Positions 1 to 7,339 are shown, counted from the stretch's first letter. The stretch is 10,869 nt of DNA from HGM10836 sp045580645 (GCA_045580645.1 JAZNOG010000032.1:1-10869); one strand, 5' to 3'. The notes: generated from the sequence alone by a model not told the origin. Program-made: numbers and translations.

Positions 1-1257
1 AACATAATCTAATTCATGTTTAGAAATTAGCACCCCAAGATTTTTGTGTATTTCATCAGATTTATCACCCAATTCAAATATATCACCAATTACTGCAATT
101 TTCTTTCCACTTTCACTTTTTATTATATCAAAAGTTTTAAGTATTTTTTCCATTGCTTCATAAGAAGAATTGTAACAATCCGCTAAAACTTTATATTTTC
201 CCAAATCAATTAAGTTTTGTCTTATTCCTTTAGTCTTATATTTTTTTAACCCTTTTATTATTTTTTCATCTTTAATATCAAAATAATTACCTAATATATA
301 AGCTACAACTGAATTTATAACATGTTGTTCTCCAAGTAATTCTAAAGAAACAAAAATTTCTTTATTTTCTTTTTTATCAATTATCGTAAAGGAAGTGCCT
401 TCACTAGTTATTTCAATATTAGTCGCATAATAATCTGCGTTTTTGTTATTTAATGAATAAGATAAGGTTTTTTGCTTAAATTTATAATTTCTTAATAATT
501 CATCATCGTAATTGATAATTGCTAATCCATCTTTTTTTCCATATTCAGAAAGTTTAGTTTTTTCATCTCTAATATTTTCTCTTGTTTTATACCATTCAAT
601 GTGATTATCTCTTATATTAGTGTAAACTGCTATATCTGGTTCCAAAACCATTGCAGGAGTTTTAACCAAATTATAACCTTCTCCAGCACCTACTTCTTGC
701 AAGTATATTTTATCATTGTATGACAAACTAATTATATTTTCAACTACTCTTGTAAAAGAATTCCCATTACCTTTCGATGCAAATAAAGAGTGTTTATACT
801 TTTGATTTAAAACTGATTCAATCATTTCTTTCGTAGAAGTTTTCCCTACGCTACCTGTTACAGTAATAACTTTAACATTAGAAATATCTCTATAATATTT
901 TAAAGTCTTCATGGCATATTCTTTCGGAATATCACATAATATACATTTACATCCTTCAATTTCATATGACGAAACAACAAAGGCCGCATTTTTTTTGATT
1001 TGTTCTTCGCGTTTTTTGTCATATTTTATATTTAAAAAATTGAAAAATATACAGTTTGGTGTTAAGTCTTTTGGATATAAACAAATAGTAGAAATTTTCT
1101 TAAATTGATATTTCTTTAATTTTTCAGGAATTTCTAATCCCGATATTTTTGATATTTTTCTAAGACTTAATCTTTTTTTACAATTATATATTTGTCCAAA
1201 AATAATATTCTTAAGTTTTTTTGGACCTTTTTTTATTATTTTTTCTATTGTTATCAT
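1..1257 (-). CDS. murF: MurF-like Mur ligase (C-terminus beyond the left edge)
   Basis: ATP-dependent Mur ligase; MurF joins D-Ala-D-Ala to the UDP-MurNAc-tripeptide in the cytoplasm, completing the peptidoglycan precursor. The visible 419 residues show the family order: an N-terminal substrate domain (about 1-130), the ATP loop TGSVGKTSTKE (134-144), EVGAG (188-192), TNIRDNHIE with His219, GEQHVINSVVA (309-319), and the MurF-like signatures DCYNSSYEAM (360-369) and AVIGDIFELG (388-397). A complete MurF is about 450 residues, so only the end is missing. The ATG at 1257 follows an AAGGTG ribosome site about 10 bases upstream. Oddities: the usual NNxIGxP stretch after the ATP loop reads KGNGNSFTR, and the N-terminal domain is divergent, so this may be a paralogue with another amino-acid or carrier substrate. 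The family is clear; the exact substrate is not. Confidence 0.8.
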   Translation of the reverse strand, partial: MITIEKIIKKGPKKLKNIIFGQIYNCKKRLSLRKISKISGLEIPEKLKKYQFKKISTICLYPKDLTPNCIFFNFLNIKYDKKREEQIKKNAAFVVSSYEIEGCKCILCDIPKEYAMKTLKYYRDISNVKVITVTGSVGKTSTKEMIESVLNQKYKHSLFASKGNGNSFTRVVENIISLSYNDKIYLQEVGAGEGYNLVKTPAMVLEPDIAVYTNIRDNHIEWYKTRENIRDEKTKLSEYGKKDGLAIINYDDELLRNYKFKQKTLSYSLNNKNADYYATNIEITSEGTSFTIIDKKENKEIFVSLELLGEQHVINSVVAYILGNYFDIKDEKIIKGLKKYKTKGIRQNLIDLGKYKVLADCYNSSYEAMEKILKTFDIIKSESGKKIAVIGDIFELGDKSDEIHKNLGVLISKHELDYV

Positions 1258-1299
1258 GTTATTTTCACACCTTACAAATATTTTATTTCTTACTTAATC

Positions 1300-1327
1300 A
1301 TTATACCATATTGATAAGTTAAAACAA
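1300..1327 (-). promoter_or_regulatory. Promoter of the MurF-like gene
   Basis: On the minus strand TTGTTT (1327-1322) and TATAAT (1305-1300) are 16 bases apart. The -10 is extended by TGG (TGnTATAAT), which compensates for the weak -35. The leader to the ATG at 1257 is about 35 bases and contains the ribosome site. Confidence 0.7.
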
Positions 1328-1366
1328 ATAATTATTAGAAATTTAATACGTTTTTTACTTTTTTTC

Positions 1367-1395
1367 AAAAGAAAAAGTGACTAATAATCACTTTT
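1367..1395 (-). terminator. Terminator of the nusB-xseA-xseB operon
   Basis: On the minus strand an 8-bp perfect stem, AAAAGTGA / TCACTTTT, with a 7-base loop is followed by a T-rich run (TTTCTTTTG). It overlaps the xseB stop codon and separates the operon from the MurF-like gene. Confidence 0.8.
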
Positions 1396-1621
1396 ATTCA
1401 TCTTTAATATCAAAATCTTCAAATTTATCTTCTTTGTTTAATACTTTATTTATTGTTTTAGTAGCTTCTTCTAATGTTTTATTACAATCATTTGCTAAAA
1501 CCATTGCTTTATTAAATTCTTCAATAGCATTATCTAACTTTATATCACCTTGTTCAAGATTTTTCACTATTTTTTCTAATGTTTCTAATTTTTCTTCGAA
1601 ACTTAATTTTTCATTTCCCAT
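1394..1621 (-). CDS. xseB: Exonuclease VII small subunit
   Basis: Small subunit of exonuclease VII, which with XseA degrades single-stranded DNA to oligonucleotides in both directions during repair. The 75 residues match the usual size and pattern: LSFEEKLETLEKIVKNLEQG near the N-terminus, then LDNAIEEFNKA and an amphipathic helical remainder ending in an acidic tail, as expected for the helices that wrap the XseA stalk. The ATG overlaps the xseA stop by one base (TAATG), which implies translational coupling and fixed stoichiometry. It is the last gene of the operon, and the terminator overlaps its stop. I have no doubt about the identity. Confidence 0.95.
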   Translation of the reverse strand: MGNEKLSFEEKLETLEKIVKNLEQGDIKLDNAIEEFNKAMVLANDCNKTLEEATKTINKVLNKEDKFEDFDIKDE

Positions 1622-2820
1622 TATTTAACCTCTACTTTCTCTACTTTCGATGTAATTATTCCACTAACAAGTTCTGTTTCAATTACATCGTTTTCTTTTA
1701 TGTCTTTTATGTTTTCTAATACTTTATTATTAAATTTTGTTATCGAATAACCTCTTTTTATTGTTAAAACAGGATTTAATGTTTCAAGTTTATTTAAAAT
1801 ATTTACAAATTTATTAGTTTTTTCTTTTATATTATTATTTATATAAAATGATAATTTTTCTATTAGATTATCTAACTTTTGCATTTTTATTTCATATATA
1901 GTTTCTGGATTTTTTAAAATATATGAATTAGTTAAATGTTCTAATTTATTTTTATTATAAGAAATCAAATTAGTTATAGCTCTATTATTTCTTATTTCAA
2001 GTTGTTTAATATAATTTTTAAGTTCTATAACACTTGGAACAGCAAGTTCTGCTGCTGCAGTTGGAGTTGGCGCCCTTAAGTCTGATACAAAGTCACTAAT
2101 CGTCCAGTCTATTTCATGACCTACTGCACTTATTATAGGAATTTTCGATTCAAATATTGCTTCTGCAACTATCTCTTCGTTAAAGGCCCATAAATCTTCA
2201 ATTGAACCTCCCCCTCTACCTAAAATAATTACATCTAAATCATAGTTATTAGCTTTTTTTAAATTCTTTACTATATCTTCCTTTGCACCATTACCTTGTA
2301 CTAAAGTTGGAAATAAATATAATTCTACTAGTTTATATCTTCTATTTATCGTAGTTATTATATCTCTAATTGCTGCACCTGTTGACGCTGTAATAATTCC
2401 AATTTTTTTAGGGAACTTTGGAATAGGTTTTTTATATCTTTCATCAAAATAACCTTTTTCACTCAATCTTTTCTTTAGTTTTTCAAATTCTACATATAAA
2501 TTACCAACACCATCTTCAAGCATTTCAGTTACATATATTTGATAATTTCCAGTTGCTTCATAAGCACTAATTCTACCTACTACTAAAACTTTTGATCCAT
2601 CTTGTGGAGTAAAGTTTATTTTACTAGCATTATTTTTAAACATAACTGCAAGTATTCTAGAATTTTCATCTTTAATTGTAAAATAAAAGTGTCCCGTTGT
2701 ATGGTGTTTGAAATTAGATATTTCTCCCTTTAAATAAACTAAATTTAAATTAGGATCTATGTCTAACCTATTTTTTATATATTTATTTATCTGTGTAACT
2801 GTTAAATACTTATCATTCAT
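1621..2820 (-). CDS. xseA: Exonuclease VII large subunit
   Basis: Catalytic subunit of the ssDNA-specific exonuclease VII. An N-terminal OB-fold spans about residues 5-100 (LKGEISNFKHHTTGHFYFT). The catalytic domain follows, with KIGIITASTGAAIRDI near 140, the glycine-rich GRGGGSIEDLWAFNEE near 200, and SAVGHEIDWTISDFVSDLRAPTPTAAAE near 230-260; these are the conserved family blocks with Asp, His and Arg in place. A long helical, coiled-coil-like region rich in Lys, Asn and Leu and a small C-terminal domain (RGYSIT) end the protein. At 399 residues it is shorter than the usual 440-450, mainly in the helical stalk. It starts inside the end of nusB (8-base overlap) after an AGAGGT ribosome site, and its stop overlaps the start of xseB. 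Confidence 0.96.
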   Translation of the reverse strand: MNDKYLTVTQINKYIKNRLDIDPNLNLVYLKGEISNFKHHTTGHFYFTIKDENSRILAVMFKNNASKINFTPQDGSKVLVVGRISAYEATGNYQIYVTEMLEDGVGNLYVEFEKLKKRLSEKGYFDERYKKPIPKFPKKIGIITASTGAAIRDIITTINRRYKLVELYLFPTLVQGNGAKEDIVKNLKKANNYDLDVIILGRGGGSIEDLWAFNEEIVAEAIFESKIPIISAVGHEIDWTISDFVSDLRAPTPTAAAELAVPSVIELKNYIKQLEIRNNRAITNLISYNKNKLEHLTNSYILKNPETIYEIKMQKLDNLIEKLSFYINNNIKEKTNKFVNILNKLETLNPVLTIKRGYSITKFNNKVLENIKDIKENDVIETELVSGIITSKVEKVEVK

Positions 2821-3220
2821 TATCTACCTCTTCATGATATATAGAATCAAGTACTCCATTTATCATTTTAGTTACCTTCTCATCACTATAAATTTTAGAG
2901 AGTTCAACAGCTTCATTTATACAAACAATATTAGGAGTTTCAGTCCACATAAGTTCATAAATTCCTAAAGATAAAATAGCTTTGTCTACTTTACTTAAAC
3001 GATCAATATTCCAATCTTTTAAATATTTATTTGCTAAAGAATCTATCTCTTTTTGTCTTTCTATAACACTTTCTACACTTGTTTTTATAAATTCATTTTC
3101 TGCTACGATATGTTCTTTTATTAGTTCGTCTACATTATAGGTAACATTTCCTTTTTCATATATATATACTTGATATAAAACTTTAATTATTATTTCTCTT
3201 AAAGAACTTCTATTTTTCAT
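2813..3220 (-). CDS. nusB: Transcription antitermination factor NusB
   Basis: NusB binds boxA RNA together with S10 (NusE) and supports processive, antiterminated transcription of rRNA operons. The 135 residues form the all-helical NusB fold: SLREIIIKVLYQVYIYEKG at the N-terminus, where most homologues begin SRxxAR and RNA binds, then WNIDRLSKVDKAILSLGIYEL near 70-90 and the highly conserved INEAVELSKIYSDEKVTKMINGVLD near 100-125. The length is typical. It heads the nusB-xseA-xseB operon, a common order in Bacillota. It ends on TGA and overlaps xseA by 8 bases. The stop matters because it shows that TGA is not read as Trp here. The ATG is preceded by AGAGGTG about 10 bases upstream. Confidence 0.95.
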   Translation of the reverse strand: MKNRSSLREIIIKVLYQVYIYEKGNVTYNVDELIKEHIVAENEFIKTSVESVIERQKEIDSLANKYLKDWNIDRLSKVDKAILSLGIYELMWTETPNIVCINEAVELSKIYSDEKVTKMINGVLDSIYHEEVDNE

Positions 3221-3243
3221 AAAACTTATACACCTCTTCTATT

Positions 3244-3272
3244 ATTTTATAAAAAAAAACATCAAATGTCTA
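3244..3272 (-). promoter_or_regulatory. Promoter of the nusB operon
   Basis: On the minus strand TAGACA (3272-3267) and TAAAAT (3249-3244) lie exactly 17 bases apart; each matches five of six consensus bases. Transcription would begin near 3237, giving a very short leader that starts at or just inside the ribosome site. Confidence 0.65.
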
Positions 3273-3295
3273 TAGAAAATAAAGTTTATCTATTA

Positions 3296-3324
3296 TTGAT
3301 TATCTTTTTTACATTTGATAAAAT
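3296..3324 (+). promoter_or_regulatory. Promoter of gpsA
   Basis: TTGATT (3296-3301) and TAAAAT (3319-3324) are 17 bases apart. A start near 3331 leads directly into the AGAGGTG ribosome site (3333-3339), 7 bases before the gpsA ATG. It is divergent from the nusB promoter, with the two -35 boxes about 23 bases apart. Confidence 0.65.
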
Positions 3325-3346
3325 GATAATAAAGAGGTGACATAAA

Positions 3347-4324
3347 ATGAATGTAGCAATTTTAGGGACTGGTGCATATGGCCTTGCTCTTTCGAAAGTA
3401 TTATATGATAATAAATGTAAAATTACTTTATGGTCTAACTTTTTAGAAGAAGTAAATATTTTAAAAGAAGAAAGAGAAAACAAAGAAAGACTTAGAGGTT
3501 ACATTATTCCAAATGATATAGAAATTACTTTAGATTTAGAAGAATCTATTAAAGATAAGGATTTAATAATTATTGCAGTGCCAGCGGGTGCGGTTAATGA
3601 TGTTTCTAAAAAATTATCTAAAATTATAGATAAAAAACAACATATTTGTATTGCATCTAAAGGTATAGAACAAAATACTTGCTCATTTTTATCAGATGTT
3701 GTAAAAAGACATATTAAAACTAATAAAATAGGTATTATTTCAGGAGGTTCTTTTGCAATTGATATGATTGGTGGTGTTCCTATTGGTCTATCACTTGCTA
3801 CTAAAAATAAGGAAACTGAAAAAGTAATAAAACAGGCTCTACAAAATAAATATTTAAAACTTAGAACAACGAGTGATTTAATTGGAGTTCAACTTTGTGG
3901 TTCAATTAAAAATGTAATAGCAATAGCTTCAGGTATGATTGAAGGTATGAACCTACCTGATTCTTCAAAAACTATGTTTATTACTGAATTCCTACATGAT
4001 ATAAAAGGTCTTATTAAAGCCTTAGGCGGAAATAAAAAAACAATACTATCCTATGCTGGATTTGGTGATTTGCTTCTTACTTGCACAAGTGAAAAAAGTA
4101 GAAATTTCACACTTGGTTATATGATTGGTTCAAACGAAAAAAAAGATAAAATAGATGAATATATAAAAAACACTACAATTGAAGGATTATATACTTTAAA
4201 GTCTATTTATAAACTATTAAATAATAAAAATATAAAAATGCCTATTATTGATTTAATATTTGATATAATTTATAAAGATAAAAATCCTAGTAATTTAGTT
4301 AATTTTTTAAATATAAAAGAATAA
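3347..4324 (+). CDS. gpsA: Glycerol-3-phosphate dehydrogenase [NAD(P)+]
   Basis: Cytoplasmic enzyme reducing dihydroxyacetone phosphate to sn-glycerol-3-phosphate, the backbone of membrane phospholipids. The Rossmann motif GTGAYG sits at residues 7-12, followed by VPAGAV near 78 and SKGIE near 104. The catalytic region LCGSIKNVIAIASGMIEGM (near 184-202) holds the family's essential Lys in KN, and AGFGDLLLTCTSEKSRNF follows near 240, matching the GLGDLxLTCTxxxSRN block. The length of 325 residues is normal. One departure: the usual SGPxxAxE reads SGGSFAIDM, so the conserved Pro and Glu are replaced, with Asp one position early. It is the only plus-strand gene in the window, transcribed alone from its own promoter and ended by a strong hairpin overlapping its stop. 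Confidence 0.93.
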   Translation: MNVAILGTGAYGLALSKVLYDNKCKITLWSNFLEEVNILKEERENKERLRGYIIPNDIEITLDLEESIKDKDLIIIAVPAGAVNDVSKKLSKIIDKKQHICIASKGIEQNTCSFLSDVVKRHIKTNKIGIISGGSFAIDMIGGVPIGLSLATKNKETEKVIKQALQNKYLKLRTTSDLIGVQLCGSIKNVIAIASGMIEGMNLPDSSKTMFITEFLHDIKGLIKALGGNKKTILSYAGFGDLLLTCTSEKSRNFTLGYMIGSNEKKDKIDEYIKNTTIEGLYTLKSIYKLLNNKNIKMPIIDLIFDIIYKDKNPSNLVNFLNIKE

Positions 4325-4351
4325 GTTATTATTTCAAACTTATTCTTTTTT
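4313..4351. terminator. Strong terminator of gpsA, probably bidirectional (also ends the 6S RNA transcript)
   Basis: On the plus strand GAATAAGTT / AACTTATTC form a 9-bp stem, extended by AAAA/TTTT to 13 bp, followed by a T run to 4351. It overlaps the gpsA stop codon. Read on the minus strand the same stem is followed by TTTTATATTT, so it could also end transcription of the RNA encoded at 4352-4532. Confidence 0.85.
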
Positions 4352-4532
4352 ACAATATAAAACCAGATGGACACTAACGAAAAACCTGTGTTATGAACAG
4401 GTGGGTATCATGGTTAGGCCTTTTAGGATTCTTTATTTATAATAAAGTATTCAACACCAGGCTAATCTCTTCGATTCCCTTATCGATATTTGTTCGGTTT
4501 TTACAACATGTATCCTCTGGTAATTATATTGT
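4352..4532 (-). ncRNA. ssrS: Probable 6S RNA
   Basis: 6S RNA binds the sigma-A RNA polymerase holoenzyme by mimicking an open promoter, and represses transcription in slow growth. Read on the minus strand, 181 bases fold as expected. The closing stem pairs 4532-4524 with 4352-4360 (9 bp) and 4521-4516 with 4362-4367 (6 bp). A central bubble follows, with its 5' side near 4510-4480 and a hairpin on its 3' side (4402-4397 with 4389-4384). The long apical arm pairs 4479-4473 with 4409-4403 (one U-U mismatch), 4467-4459 with 4421-4412 (one bulged G), and 4447-4441 with 4437-4431. The 5' side of the bubble carries AAAAACCGAAC (4502-4492). RNA copied from it would begin GUUCGGUU, which resembles the start of the product RNA I recall for Bacillus subtilis 6S-1 RNA. 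Size and layout fit 6S. The strand choice rests on the template site and the 3'-side hairpin. Promoter and exact ends are uncertain. Confidence 0.72.
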
Positions 4533-4577
4533 CGCATACTTTTTTAAATTTGAAAAGTATTTAAGTTAAAATTTACA

Positions 4578-6398
4578 TTATTTGTCATTTAATTTTTTAA
4601 TTAACCCATAAACATTAGTAATTTCTTCTAAGTTATCTATTTTTTTCTTACCTCTTTTAGAAATAATTGAAATGTAATAATCATTTGATTTACCTATAAA
4701 ATAATACTTTCCCTTATAAATAATCATAAAAGAATTACTAAATTGATTATTTCTATAATAAGTATCTATGCAATTAATAAGATCATTGCTGTTCTTAACT
4801 AACTTACCCTTTATCTTTATTTCCTTAGTATTTAGAATTTGACAAAGTTTATTGCTTTTTGATACTTCTTCAAAAATATGAACAAGTTCATTAGTGTTAG
4901 TATTTTTTTTACATATATCTTTCAAATATTCATTTTTCATTAAATATCTTATTATCCTATTACTCAAGTTTGGTTTATATAAAATAAAATATATTAAATC
5001 ATGTAAATTAATATCAGTCCTTTTGTTTAATAAAACTCTTCTTATATGTTTTAATTTATTAATTAATGTTTTTGGTTTTCTATAATTAATTTTATCATTA
5101 TCTAATAAATGTTTAGGAATTTTAATTTGTTTATTATCAAGTGATGCAAGATGTAAACATACTGACAATTTATAAACTAAATTAAAATTATAATTTTTAT
5201 CACTATCTTTATTTAAAATATATTTATCTTTTTTAATACTAATACTTCCTATATCTAATTCTGGAATAATAATATTATTTTTATTAAATTCATCAATATT
5301 TTTATATATAGAATTGTTCTTTTGCTTCAAAAGTTTTGATGTTACAATATTCATTTCATTTTTTTCTTTAGATAACCAATGATAATACTCATCTTTATGT
5401 TTTTCATAATAATCTATATCAAAAACTTTATTAAAATTATCTAGTTTATCAATTGCATCAAGCGCAAGTAATGTTCTTTTACATTTCATACATTTACCAC
5501 AATTATGTGAATCTTTAATACATACATGTAAATTTTCTCTTGCTAATTTAAAATCTGAAATTGCAATAGTTTTTTCAAGTCTAGTTTTTTCATTTCCTTC
5601 CGGATAAATCTTAAGTGTTTTAGTGCTTAAACAATAAAAAGTTAAAATATCATATTCTGCAGAATCAAGTTTATAATTATCTATAACATTATAATGAGAT
5701 AAATCATATCCACTTGAAGCATAATAATATTTACCAAAAAACTTTTGCATTAAAAGGACAGAAAACATATTAGCAAAAGTATGAACTCTATAATAAACAT
5801 TGTTGAATATTAATGATACGTTTGAATTAGTAATAATCAATGGCAAATTAACTTCTTTAGCAACTTTTTCTGCTTTTTTAATTACTTCATCTCTAACATT
5901 TTCCGAACCTATTCCGTGATATTTTTCAGCATATGTATTAAATGAACCTACATTGTTTAAACAAAGACAGGTTAATTTCATATCTTTTTCTTTAGGATTT
6001 AAATAATTTTTCAAAACATGAAATGAATCAATACCACAAGAAATACCTGTTCCCACTTCATTTTTTGTTTCTAAAACTTCGTTTGTTATAGGAACATCTA
6101 TTTTTATATTACTTAAATTAGAACTATGTTTAGATAAAGTTGGAATTAGATATGTTGTAAGATTATGATATAATTCACTAGTCATAGGAATATCACACTT
6201 AATATCATGATGATACTTCATAGCATAGTAAAAGGCTGCCACTACAAAGGCATCTGATCTTTCAGTGCATAAATAATTTTTATATTTTTTGTCTATTTCA
6301 TAAAATAATTCTTTTTCCTTTTCATCAATTAAAATTTTACAGGTTAAAACTGCTTTATTGTTTTCTTCTTTTATTTGAATTTTACCAATTGTTATCAT
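4578..6398 (-). CDS. Large PP-loop-like protein with a cysteine cluster, function unknown
   Basis: 606 residues. The N-terminal half resembles adenine-nucleotide alpha-hydrolase (PP-loop) enzymes: GTGISCGIDSFHVL, with S120-CGID-S125 in the place of SGGxDS, and YYASSGYDLSHY near 225-236. A cysteine cluster follows (C293, C300, C303, C306 in HNCGKCMKCKRTL) that could bind zinc. The layout recalls QueC-like proteins and poorly described PP-loop proteins of surface-polysaccharide loci; QueC itself is only about 220 residues. The remaining 300 residues are rich in Lys, Asn and Ile, with no motif I recognise and no membrane segment or signal peptide, so the protein is probably cytoplasmic. A likely activity is ATP-dependent adenylation of a carboxylate or similar group, but the substrate is unknown. 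It has its own promoter and a strong AAGGAG ribosome site 8 bases before the ATG. It lies downstream of a second PP-loop gene (ttcA-like); whether they work together is not shown. Confidence 0.75.
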   Translation of the reverse strand: MITIGKIQIKEENNKAVLTCKILIDEKEKELFYEIDKKYKNYLCTERSDAFVVAAFYYAMKYHHDIKCDIPMTSELYHNLTTYLIPTLSKHSSNLSNIKIDVPITNEVLETKNEVGTGISCGIDSFHVLKNYLNPKEKDMKLTCLCLNNVGSFNTYAEKYHGIGSENVRDEVIKKAEKVAKEVNLPLIITNSNVSLIFNNVYYRVHTFANMFSVLLMQKFFGKYYYASSGYDLSHYNVIDNYKLDSAEYDILTFYCLSTKTLKIYPEGNEKTRLEKTIAISDFKLARENLHVCIKDSHNCGKCMKCKRTLLALDAIDKLDNFNKVFDIDYYEKHKDEYYHWLSKEKNEMNIVTSKLLKQKNNSIYKNIDEFNKNNIIIPELDIGSISIKKDKYILNKDSDKNYNFNLVYKLSVCLHLASLDNKQIKIPKHLLDNDKINYRKPKTLINKLKHIRRVLLNKRTDINLHDLIYFILYKPNLSNRIIRYLMKNEYLKDICKKNTNTNELVHIFEEVSKSNKLCQILNTKEIKIKGKLVKNSNDLINCIDTYYRNNQFSNSFMIIYKGKYYFIGKSNDYYISIISKRGKKKIDNLEEITNVYGLIKKLNDK

Positions 6399-6431
6399 AA
6401 TTTCGTCTCCTTATTATACAATCCAATAAAA

Positions 6432-6460
6432 ATTATATCTATTATTATCTAAAAATTCAA
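6432..6460 (-). promoter_or_regulatory. Promoter of the 606-residue PP-loop gene
   Basis: On the minus strand TTGAAT (6460-6455) and a perfect TATAAT (6437-6432) are 17 bases apart. A second TATAAT lies nearer the gene, just before the ribosome site (6413-6418), with a weaker TAGATA upstream. Confidence 0.7.
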
Positions 6461-6517
6461 GTTATCGGCCACTTTTTGCTATATTTACATTAAAATCAGT
6501 CAATAACTAATAATTTA

Positions 6518-7318
6518 CTATTTGTCATATTCATCTAAGAAAGATACTTTTTTATCATTAGTTTTATACCCCAAAATAGCATCTAAACACACATTTTCAC
6601 TACTTCTTAAGATATGTATATCTATATTTTTATCTATTTTCTTTAAATCTTTAATTAGTTCTTTTATTTCTTTTCTTTTTCCTATTTGTTTTTCTGTTAC
6701 AGTGCAAGCACAATTTAAAAAGTTAAGTTCACAATGCTTAGCCCAAGATATTATATCTTCCTCCTTCACATAATATAAAGGTCTGATTAATTCCATATTA
6801 GAAAAATTAGTGCTTTTTAGTTTAGGCATCATTGCTTTATATTCGCCAGCATACAAAATATTTAAAAGTATTGTTTCAATCGCATCATCAAAATGATGTC
6901 CTAAAGCTATTTTATTACATCCAAGTTCCTTAGCCTTAGCATATAAAGAACCCCTTCTTTTCCTAGCGCATAAATAACATATACTTGAGGTATCTTTTAT
7001 TTGTTCAAAAATATTACTCTCATAAATAATTGCATCAATTTCTAATTTTTCTAAATTTTCTTTTATTTTATTTAAGTTTTTTTCTTCATAACCAGGATTC
7101 ATAACAAGAAAAACAAGTTCAAATTTTAAAGGACTATGTTTTTGCAGTTCTTGCATACATTTAGCAAGCAAAAACGAATCCTTTCCTCCTGAAATACATA
7201 CAGCTATTTTGTCACCATTTTCTACTAATTTATATTCTTTTACTGATTTTAAGAACCTACCAAAAATTTTACTTTTATATTTTTTTATAATACTTCTTTC
7301 TATATCTTTTAATTCCAT
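6518..7318 (-). CDS. TtcA-type tRNA thiolation enzyme (PP-loop ATPase)
   Basis: Member of the TtcA/TilS PP-loop family. TtcA adenylates C32 of certain tRNAs and inserts sulfur, using a [4Fe-4S] cluster held by three cysteines. With the start at 7318 the protein has 266 residues: the PP-loop SGGKDS at 43-48, the pair C114-YL-C117, GHHFDDAIET at 140-149 and an NCACT cysteine site at 203-205, which is the TtcA arrangement. The open frame extends up to an ATG at 7381 that would overlap hisS. I reject that start because only the ATG at 7318 has a ribosome site (AAGAAGGG, 7333-7326, 7 bases away). It follows hisS by 38 bases and may be co-transcribed, though a terminator-like hairpin lies between. 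The exact modified base is not provable from sequence; a related TtcA-like sulfurtransferase is the alternative. Confidence 0.85.
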   Translation of the reverse strand: MELKDIERSIIKKYKSKIFGRFLKSVKEYKLVENGDKIAVCISGGKDSFLLAKCMQELQKHSPLKFELVFLVMNPGYEEKNLNKIKENLEKLEIDAIIYESNIFEQIKDTSSICYLCARKRRGSLYAKAKELGCNKIALGHHFDDAIETILLNILYAGEYKAMMPKLKSTNFSNMELIRPLYYVKEEDIISWAKHCELNFLNCACTVTEKQIGKRKEIKELIKDLKKIDKNIDIHILRSSENVCLDAILGYKTNDKKVSFLDEYDK

Positions 7319-7325
7319 ATACAAT

Positions 7326-7333
7326 CCCTTCTT
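7326..7333 (-). promoter_or_regulatory. Ribosome binding site that fixes the start of the ttcA-like gene
   Basis: AAGAAGGG on the minus strand lies 7 bases upstream of the ATG at 7318. The upstream ATG at 7381 has no comparable site, so the 266-residue form is preferred to the 287-residue one. Confidence 0.75.
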
Positions 7334-7339
7334 AATATA

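Noticed and set aside
911..1108. 65-codon plus-strand frame inside the MurF-like gene
   Set aside because: Antisense to a clear Mur ligase, with no translation signals.
1377..1628. 83-codon open frame on the plus strand opposite xseB
   Set aside because: It lies entirely antisense to xseB, a clear gene, and its serine/phenylalanine-rich content is what antisense A/T-rich helical coding gives.
4523..4528. Perfect TATAAT on the minus strand as the -10 box of the 6S-like RNA
   Set aside because: These bases pair with 4355-4361 in the closing stem, so they more likely belong to the RNA. A start 7 bases downstream would destroy that stem. An upstream TTAAAT/AAGTAT pair (4564-4559, 4541-4536) is possible but weak.
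4536..4560. 8-bp inverted repeat ATACTTTT / AAAAGTAT as a terminator for the 606-residue gene
   Set aside because: No T run follows on either strand, so I did not list it as a terminator; it may overlap the promoter of the 6S-like RNA.
4894..5085. 63-codon plus-strand frame with hydrophobic content inside the 606-residue gene
   Set aside because: Antisense shadow of a Lys/Asn-rich region, with no ribosome site or promoter.
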